A stretch of DNA of 10,157 nt from positions 1 through 10,157 of the forward strand of contig CAAGNL010000448.1 in the NCBI GenBank assembly GCA_900771305.1. Direction: 5' to 3'. This DNA comes from Kiritimatiellia bacterium (GTDB lineage: Bacteria; Verrucomicrobiota; Kiritimatiellia; RFP12; UBA1067). The first letter of the stretch is position 1; each line of letters opens with the position of its first letter. Under the pieces are notes generated by a model. That model saw only the letters and a list, made by a program, of their open reading frames with translations, was not told the DNA's origin and made no database searches. This document shows positions 4,906-10,157 of this stretch, in pieces. Both the position numbers and the translations under genes were made by a program.

Positions 4906-6429
4906 TTATTCAAGCATCAGGCTGCGGAATTTCGCAATGTCCGTATCCGAGAACCCGAGCGACTTTACGAATTCAACGGCCTTCTCGTTCTGGGTTTCTC
5001 CGGGATAGGGGTCGAAGACGGAGAGGAGGCGTTCAAATTTCCCATAATTGAATTTTTCGTTTCCCTTGGCGCGTTCAGTGTATTCCCAATCGCGCCGCAG
5101 GTCGTCTTCCGAGACGCCAAGGAGCGCTTCGAGAACATAGGCCACGGCTCCTGTACGATCGCGGCCAAGGTGACAGTGGACAATGATGGGGTAGTTGGCT
5201 TCGTCAAGAAATGTTCGGAAAACCTCCCGGAATGCCGTGCGCCCAGCCTCCGTTCCAAGCCGTTCGTATGATTGGGAGGGCACATGAACCCACTTGACCT
5301 CCGGTCCAAGAGGCGATTCCGTCATGTTGTGCACTTCATCGCCGTTCTCGCGGAGGTCGACGTCCGTTTTGATTCCCAGGGTGTCGACAAGATAGCTGCG
5401 CGATTCCTCCGGGAGGGGACGGTTCAGGCGATACCAGTGTCCACGGGAATAGTCCAGGGCGGCCGATCGGTAGATGCGACCTCTGCGGATGGCGTGTCCG
5501 TCGGCCGTCCTCCAGGAGCCGAGGTCGCGCATGTTCTTGACTCGGGGAACCTCGACGACGATGACACCGTCGCGAACGAGGGTCTGAGGTGTCATTCCTC
5601 CGTCCGAAAGGGAAATCCAGAGGGTGACGAGGGCGGCTGCGGCCATCAGGGAGACAAAGAAGATCCTAAAGGACGAGGACGGCAGCAGTCTGGTCACCGT
5701 CCGAATGGGAGTCCCGAATTCTGTTTTTCGGCACAAGGCGATGCGGGCGAGGTCGTAGATCTGCCGGAAGGAATCGCGGAGGCCGAGCTTCGACCCCGCG
5801 ACATCGCGCCAGAACGAGAGCGGGACCTCTGTGACGGAAGACCGCAGAAGCTGGGACGGGATGCGTTTCAGCAGTTCGACGTCGAAGAGCCAGCGCGTGA
5901 GGAACGGCCGCGCGAAAATCCGCCGGGCGAGGTCGCGCCGGAAGATCTTCGCGCCGCACTGCGTGTCGTAGACGGGGAGTCGCAGGACGAGGCGGATGAG
6001 CGTTTTCATCACCGATCCCGTGCAGTGGCGGAAGACGTTGCGGTCGATCTGTGCGCCGAGATGGGGCCAGCGGGAGCCGATTGCGGCCTCTCCGCGAAGG
6101 GCGCGGACGAAGGCCGGCAGTTCGGAAAACGGCGTTGCAAGGTCGGCATCCCAGAATCCGACGACCTCCGCCTCCGTGTTGTCCAGAAGCCAGTTGACGC
6201 CGGTTCGGACGGCTTCGGCCTTGCCGACGTTCTTGGGCAGGTAAAGGGCGTGGATCGCCGGGGATTGGCGTTCGAGCAGGGCGAGGACTTCCGCCGTGTC
6301 GTCGGTTGAACCATCGTCCACGAAGAGAAACGAGAGATACGGATAGTCCCGGAGGGCGTCCAGAAAAGCATCCGTCATCAGACGCTTTGCTTCGTCTTTG
6401 CAGGGAATGACAAGGGTAAGAGAGGTCAT
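4906..6429 (-). CDS. GT2 polyprenyl-phosphate glycosyltransferase fused to a tyrosine/lipid phosphatase domain
   Basis: A 507-residue two-domain protein. Residues 1-235 are a DPM1/ArnC-like GT-A domain: VIPCKDE (7-13), VDDGSTDDT (37-45), KNVGKAEAVRTG (66-77), DAD metal site (94-96), IGSRW (117-121) and DTQCGAKIF (155-163). These enzymes load a sugar from a nucleotide sugar onto a polyprenyl phosphate in the cytoplasm. A single hydrophobic helix (about 254-275) with arginines before it and an aspartate after predicts that the C-terminus lies outside the membrane. Residues about 285-507 match the PF13350-type phosphatase family: NMRDLGSWRTADGHAIRRG (299-317), IYRSAAL (319-325), DVDLRENG (356-363) and the CX5R loop HCHLGRDRTG with nucleophile C419 and R425. 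Relatives act on phosphotyrosine and on phospholipid headgroups. The ATG overlaps the upstream stop (ATGA), so it is coupled to the ArnT-like gene. The fusion is in one uninterrupted frame. Confidence 0.88.
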   Translation of the reverse strand: MTSLTLVIPCKDEAKRLMTDAFLDALRDYPYLSFLFVDDGSTDDTAEVLALLERQSPAIHALYLPKNVGKAEAVRTGVNWLLDNTEAEVVGFWDADLATPFSELPAFVRALRGEAAIGSRWPHLGAQIDRNVFRHCTGSVMKTLIRLVLRLPVYDTQCGAKIFRRDLARRIFARPFLTRWLFDVELLKRIPSQLLRSSVTEVPLSFWRDVAGSKLGLRDSFRQIYDLARIALCRKTEFGTPIRTVTRLLPSSSFRIFFVSLMAAAALVTLWISLSDGGMTPQTLVRDGVIVVEVPRVKNMRDLGSWRTADGHAIRRGRIYRSAALDYSRGHWYRLNRPLPEESRSYLVDTLGIKTDVDLRENGDEVHNMTESPLGPEVKWVHVPSQSYERLGTEAGRTAFREVFRTFLDEANYPIIVHCHLGRDRTGAVAYVLEALLGVSEDDLRRDWEYTERAKGNEKFNYGKFERLLSVFDPYPGETQNEKAVEFVKSLGFSDTDIAKFRSLMLE

Positions 6430-7631
6430 TGTGCGGATTCCCTTCCGTTCAATTTCGGAAATTGGGCAAAATCGGGCGTGCCGTGGTAGAACTCATAGGA
6501 GTAGCGGTTGTGCCGGTAGGGCGCATCCGCGCCGCGCAGGCGTTTCGTCGTTGTCATGCCAACCGCGAGCGAGGTCGAAAGGATGGCGACGGCCAGGAAC
6601 GCGGTCCAGGGAACGGCCTTTTCAAGCAGGGGGAGCTTCGCATCCTTCGCGTGAAGGGCAACCCAGGCCGCGAAGAGCGGGACAATCGGCATCACGTAGG
6701 TCAGTGGAATACGGCTCGTCAGACACCAGAATCCCGTGATGCCGACGATGCCCCAGAAGAAGACATCCCGCTTCGTGCGGTCCCCGAAGAGCAGCGCGGG
6801 AGTCCAGGGCAGTGTGACGACAAGCGCCCAGACAAGGGCCATGCCGCGGAAGAATTCACGTCCCGCGCCATATTTGTCGCCATAGTCCCTGACGAGGAAG
6901 CGGAGGAGGTTCTCGTTGATGAAGAAGTATCTGAGGAATCCTGGCGTCTGGCGTTCCATCAGAATGAACCAGGGGGCGGCGATGCCCAGGAAGATGAGCG
7001 TCCCGGAAAACCAGCGGAAGGAGAGGATTTTGCGCCACTGGTGGTTGACGCAGGCGTCGATCACCAGCGGACCCACAAAAAGCGCAACGGCGACTGGACC
7101 CTTGACGAGCATGCCGAACGCCAGCGAGAGGAAGATGCCGAGCGACCAGTTCCGTTGTCCCGTCCTGAGGAGCAAGGCGTAGGACAGATAGGCGCCGGCG
7201 ATGCAGGGCACGAGAAGGGCGTCCGTCATGCAGAAGCCCGACAACGCGTAGACGGCGACGGAGGTCGAACAGATGCCGACCGCGAGCAGGGCGCGTCGCC
7301 GGTCGGACAGGGTCTTCACCGTGTACCAGAGGAGCCCCAGCAGGGCAAGGGTTGCCAGGAGGCCAGGGAGCCGCACGGCGATTTCCCGACAACCGAGGAC
7401 TTTACAGGCGGCACCTGCCGTCTGGAAGAGAAGCGGGGGCTTCCCGTCGAAGCTCTGGTAGACGTCGTCGTAGGTGAACCGCGGAACGAGAAAGTCGCCC
7501 GTGCGCGCCATATTGGCGGAAATGGCGGCGTAGCGGGCCTCCGAGGTGTCGAAGACCGGCGTCACCGTGGCGATGAAGAACCGTGCGACGGCGAGCACGA
7601 GAAGGGCTGTCAGAATCGGGTGTTTGCGCAT
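6426..7631 (-). CDS. ArnT/PMT-like membrane glycosyltransferase (GT83-type)
   Basis: A 401-residue polytopic inner-membrane protein. Family members transfer a sugar from a polyprenyl phosphate to lipid A or another envelope acceptor on the outer side. The first extracytoplasmic loop carries the acidic site FDTSEARYAAI (D28, E31) and YQSFDGKPPLLFQ (59-70), followed by RLPGLLATL and the LVKGP segment (175-179). Hydrophobic helices follow to about residue 358. The FFINENLLRF segment (236-245) corresponds to the position where I recall many ArnT-like proteins having EH; here it is EN. The protein is shorter than E. coli ArnT (about 550 residues) and lacks most of its C-terminal periplasmic domain. 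The ATG at 7631 is preferred over an in-frame ATG at 7691 because the N-terminus is then a clean helix and a -10-like box lies just upstream. It is the first gene of the four-gene cluster and overlaps the next by 4 bp. The sugar and acceptor cannot be read from sequence. Confidence 0.87.
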   Translation of the reverse strand: MRKHPILTALLVLAVARFFIATVTPVFDTSEARYAAISANMARTGDFLVPRFTYDDVYQSFDGKPPLLFQTAGAACKVLGCREIAVRLPGLLATLALLGLLWYTVKTLSDRRRALLAVGICSTSVAVYALSGFCMTDALLVPCIAGAYLSYALLLRTGQRNWSLGIFLSLAFGMLVKGPVAVALFVGPLVIDACVNHQWRKILSFRWFSGTLIFLGIAAPWFILMERQTPGFLRYFFINENLLRFLVRDYGDKYGAGREFFRGMALVWALVVTLPWTPALLFGDRTKRDVFFWGIVGITGFWCLTSRIPLTYVMPIVPLFAAWVALHAKDAKLPLLEKAVPWTAFLAVAILSTSLAVGMTTTKRLRGADAPYRHNRYSYEFYHGTPDFAQFPKLNGRESAQ

Positions 7632-7638
7632 GCCCGAC

Positions 7639-7644
7639 AGTCTA
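7639..7644 (-). promoter_or_regulatory. -10-like box before the envelope operon
   Basis: TAGACT on the minus strand (7644 down to 7639), followed by GTCGGGC and the ATG at 7631: the same hexamer and spacing as before the gene at 187. No convincing -35 hexamer is seen at 16-18 nt, so an activator, such as the operon's own response regulator, might be needed. No Shine-Dalgarno sequence. Confidence 0.35.
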
Positions 7645-7677
7645 CGAAACGGACGTGGTGGGAACCTTGCGCGAACA

Positions 7678-7691
7678 TTGCCATTTGGCAA
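7678..7691. promoter_or_regulatory. Perfect 14-bp palindrome, candidate operator
   Basis: TTGCCA (7678-7683), TT, TGGCAA (7686-7691): a perfect two-fold symmetric site in the divergent intergenic region. It ends 11 bp before the -35 box of the + strand gene and is about 46-60 bp from the start of the minus-strand operon, a position where one dimeric regulator could act on both. An alternative stem, CCTTGC (7665-7670) with GCAAGG (7688-7693), overlaps it. The bound protein is unknown. Confidence 0.5.
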
Positions 7692-7702
7692 GGAAGTCTG
7701 GA

Positions 7703-7732
7703 TTGACTTGGGGTAGTTGATGATGGTATTAT
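7703..7732 (+). promoter_or_regulatory. Sigma-70 promoter of the DUF6259-type gene
   Basis: TTGACT (7703-7708), an 18-nt spacer and TATTAT (7727-7732), the best consensus match in the window. The predicted start is near 7739, leaving a leader of about 20 nt to the ATG at 7760. The leader has no Shine-Dalgarno sequence next to the start codon. Confidence 0.7.
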
Positions 7733-7759
7733 TTGAGAGAAATCTTCAATTTAACGCCT

Positions 7760-10157
7760 ATGAAACTGAAATCTGCCGCAGTGTTGTCGTCGCTGTCGCT
7801 CGTCGCCGCCGTCTCGGCGGTCGATCTGGAGACCGCGAACCTGAAAGTCTCCTTCTACGAGAGCGCCACGGGGAAGGGACGCATCTCCCACCTCATCGAC
7901 AAGAAGACAGGGCTGGACTTCGTCTCCCAGACGGCTCAACGCGGTCTCTGGCAGATCGAGTGCCGCCGCACCGACGACTATACGGTCAAGAAGGTCGTGC
8001 ATGCCTATCTCGGCTTCAAGGACATGGAGTACACCTGCACGAAGATCGAACGGGGGCTCCAGTTCACCTACCGCAACGTGGGCGACTGTCTGGCAGAGGT
8101 CGTCTGCCGGGTGACGGCGGACGAGGGGGACGGCGGCATGCTCCGCTGGCGGATTTCCGCCACGCCGAAACCGGGTTGGGCAACTTACGAAATCTGCTAC
8201 CCGAGTCTGGCGCTGACCGAGTCCCTGGGCGCTTCGCCCGAGGACGACTGCGTCTCAAGTGGCTCGGCGAAGGGCGGCGTCAATCGCTGGCCGATGAAGC
8301 CGGGGCGCGAGTACTGGAAGAACCGCCAGTACAGCACGTCGCCGGGACACCTCACGAGCGCGTTCGGCTGCTTCTACGATCCAATGGCCGGGCTCTACAC
8401 GGCCGCGGAGGACGTGTCGGGCTGCTTCAAGGGCCTGCTCATCGACCGCTGGTGGCGTACGACGCTGAAGGACGGGACCTTCCGCGAGGGCGATTTCCTG
8501 CTTGAATGGCGGCATACGGAGTTCTCGCCCACGGCCTACGAAGTTCCCTACGACGTCGTGATGCGCTCGTTCCACGGCACGGACGGCGAACCGACCGATT
8601 GGCGTGACGCGGCGGACCTCTACCGCGACTGGGCGCAGGACAAGCGCTGGAACCGCACGAAGATGGTCGATCGTCCCGATCTGCCCGCGTGGGCGAAGAA
8701 CGGTCCCGTGAAGGTGAAGTTCAATCGCTCTTGGTATGCGCATCCGGGACTCGTCCAGCGCTGGATCAAGGAGTATTGGCAGGTGAAGTTCCCGGGCGTG
8801 CCGTTCGTCGTGCAGACGGAAGGCTGGGAGCATCACGGCGACTGGGTGACGCCCGAGTACTTCCCGTGCTATCCGAGTGACGATGCCTTTGCGAAGGTCT
8901 GTGCCGACCTGAAGGCCGCGGACGGACACGTCTGGGCCTGGCCGGGCGGACACCACTGGAACGTCCGCGTGGGCCGGCGTGTGGACGGCACCTACCGGCT
9001 CGACTATTCGGACCTCTTCGCGCGTGAGGTGAAGCCCAACTGCGCGGCGAATCCGGATGGCTCCCCGGCCATGAAGCCGCTCGTCTGGCTGGGCGGCGGC
9101 GAATCGGCGACGCTGTGCCCCGCGACGACCTACGGACGCGACTGGTGGAACGACTACGTCTCGTGCGGACTCGTCCGTCGCGGCGTGGGTCTCGTGCAGG
9201 CCGACCAGGACGTCTGCGCGCGGGTCAACGCGTGCTGGAGCCGTACGCACGGCCATGCCCCCGGCAACGGGCGCTGGATGACCGAGGCGCTGCGCCACCA
9301 GTTCGAGTCGATGCTGGCCCAGATGCGTCGCATCGATCCGTGGGCGCAGTTCAGCTTCGAGGAGCCGAACGAGTTCTACAACGACATCCTCTGTTTCCAG
9401 GACTACCGCAACTGCCGCTTCTTCGGGAGCGAGTGGGCGAGCGTCTTCAACTACCTCTACCACGAGTACATCACGCCGTACCAGCCCGGCAGCGAGTTCT
9501 GGTCCAAGTGGTACTGGGTGGCCCACGCGGCGGCGGACGGCCAGATGCCGAGCTTCCCCGAACTGCCGGAATACTACTTCGAGATGCCGACGCCGTACAA
9601 TGGCGGCTTCGAGGATCCTCAGCTGGGTCTCGTCGGCTACAAGGGCTGGATGAGCGGGAAGGACGAGCAGACGATCGTGACGAACGACTGCACGCAGGGG
9701 CGCTACTCCCTCGGCGTGATGTCGCCGGCGACGTCGAACGTCCAGGTGCGGATGACCATCCCCGAATGGATCTACGCGAAGGGGGGCTCGTTCCGCGTCT
9801 CGGCGCAGATGAAGAACCTCAAGCCCGGTGCCGCGGCGATGTGCGTCTACAATCCCGCCAACGCGAAGAACCTCTACGTGGCCGCTCCGCCGCCGGAGCC
9901 GAATGCGGGATGGCACGAGGTGACGCTCGACGTGAATGTCCCGGCGGAGGGAACGCCGAAGGCGCTGTGGCTGGCGTTCCAGGCGCGGAACGGGGCCGCC
10001 TTCCTGGTGGACGACGTGAAGTTCCTGAAGAAGGGCGAGACGGGCTCCTGGGAGCCGATCCGCTACAAGCTCAAGGGGGATCAGCTCGACTTCGCCGAGC
10101 GCTGGGCGAAGATCTACCACGCCAACGCCAAGTGGCTGCAGCATGGCCGCCATCTGC
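7760..10157 (+). CDS. Secreted DUF6259-type glycoside-hydrolase-like protein with nested CBM-like domain, partial at right edge
   Basis: The frame is open for 799 codons from the ATG at 7760 to the window end with no stop, so the C-terminus is missing. Residues 1-20 are a signal peptide (cleavage after AVSA). Residues about 22-320 form a beta-sandwich like the N-terminal supersandwich of many GH families (NLKVSFYESATGKGRISHLI). A TIM-barrel-like region starts near 330 and includes PFVVQTEGWEHHGDW (348-362), WAWPGGHHWN (392-401), VQADQD (480-485 region, D482 and D484), THGHAPGNGRW (from about 496) and FEEPNE (E534, E535, E538). The aspartate and glutamate clusters are the likely catalytic pair. 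Residues about 614-757 (NGGFEDP to VDDVKF) look like a CBM4/9-type sandwich. The sequence then returns to a helical segment (FAERWAKIYHANAKWL) typical of the end of the barrel. Substrate unknown. Confidence 0.85.
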   Translation, partial: MKLKSAAVLSSLSLVAAVSAVDLETANLKVSFYESATGKGRISHLIDKKTGLDFVSQTAQRGLWQIECRRTDDYTVKKVVHAYLGFKDMEYTCTKIERGLQFTYRNVGDCLAEVVCRVTADEGDGGMLRWRISATPKPGWATYEICYPSLALTESLGASPEDDCVSSGSAKGGVNRWPMKPGREYWKNRQYSTSPGHLTSAFGCFYDPMAGLYTAAEDVSGCFKGLLIDRWWRTTLKDGTFREGDFLLEWRHTEFSPTAYEVPYDVVMRSFHGTDGEPTDWRDAADLYRDWAQDKRWNRTKMVDRPDLPAWAKNGPVKVKFNRSWYAHPGLVQRWIKEYWQVKFPGVPFVVQTEGWEHHGDWVTPEYFPCYPSDDAFAKVCADLKAADGHVWAWPGGHHWNVRVGRRVDGTYRLDYSDLFAREVKPNCAANPDGSPAMKPLVWLGGGESATLCPATTYGRDWWNDYVSCGLVRRGVGLVQADQDVCARVNACWSRTHGHAPGNGRWMTEALRHQFESMLAQMRRIDPWAQFSFEEPNEFYNDILCFQDYRNCRFFGSEWASVFNYLYHEYITPYQPGSEFWSKWYWVAHAAADGQMPSFPELPEYYFEMPTPYNGGFEDPQLGLVGYKGWMSGKDEQTIVTNDCTQGRYSLGVMSPATSNVQVRMTIPEWIYAKGGSFRVSAQMKNLKPGAAAMCVYNPANAKNLYVAAPPPEPNAGWHEVTLDVNVPAEGTPKALWLAFQARNGAAFLVDDVKFLKKGETGSWEPIRYKLKGDQLDFAERWAKIYHANAKWLQHGRHL

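Noticed and set aside
5272..7706. Long plus-strand frames (5272-6309 and 6429-7706)
   Set aside because: These are antisense shadows of the GT2-phosphatase and ArnT-like genes; their translations are charged and repetitive without domains, while the minus strand has clear motifs and membrane helices.
7717..8505. Plus-strand 262-codon frame starting at 7717
   Set aside because: It overlaps the DUF6259-type gene in another frame, begins inside that gene's promoter, and turns Arg/Gly-rich with no motif.
8255..10153. A 632-codon open frame on the minus strand
   Set aside because: It is antisense to the DUF6259-type gene, is rich in Arg, His, Val, Leu and Pro with no domain motif, and arises from GC-biased codon use on the other strand. 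The + frame has a signal peptide, a promoter and coherent motifs.

Overview
The window is GC-rich bacterial DNA with seven convincing protein genes and no RNA gene, CRISPR array or insertion sequence that I can see. Several features point to the Planctomycetes-Verrucomicrobia-Chlamydiae group, perhaps a gut or sediment Kiritimatiellae-like lineage. These are an ECF sigma factor of the Rhodopirellula/Verrucomicrobium type, a DUF6259-type exported glycosidase, an exported NPCBM/LacZ-fragment protein, almost no Shine-Dalgarno sites, and -10 boxes that abut start codons. This placement is inference; no marker gene is present.

Layout. Bases 1-186 are an intergenic left edge with a promoter. Bases 187-1806 (+) encode a secreted protein with an NPCBM-like domain and the C-terminal domains of GH2 beta-galactosidase, but no catalytic barrel. 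Bases 1807-2262 hold no solid gene; part of the stretch is AT-rich and contains two short overlapping reading frames that may be a gene remnant. Bases 2263-2868 (+) encode an ECF-type sigma factor with a 7-bp tandem repeat inside its coding sequence. Bases 2869-2938 separate convergent genes and carry three copies of a 16-bp-period repeat. Bases 7631 down to 2939 (-) form a tight four-gene cluster: a GT83/ArnT-like membrane glycosyltransferase, a GT2 polyprenyl-phosphate glycosyltransferase fused through one membrane helix to a tyrosine/lipid-phosphatase domain, an OmpR-type response regulator and a sensor histidine kinase. A 128-bp divergent intergenic region (7632-7759) holds a perfect 14-bp palindrome and a textbook sigma-70 promoter. 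From 7760 to the right edge (+) runs a large secreted DUF6259-type glycoside-hydrolase-like protein with an apparently inserted carbohydrate-binding domain, cut by the window end.

How they may work together. In the minus-strand operon, GT2 would load a sugar onto a polyprenyl phosphate in the cytoplasm. The ArnT-like enzyme would transfer it to an envelope acceptor outside, the fused phosphatase would act on the outer side of the membrane, and the co-transcribed two-component pair would control or be controlled with them. The logic resembles PmrAB/ArnC/ArnT lipid A modification, but the phosphatase fusion is unusual and is the best candidate here for an undescribed system. The two exported carbohydrate proteins at either end point to a glycan-degrading lifestyle.
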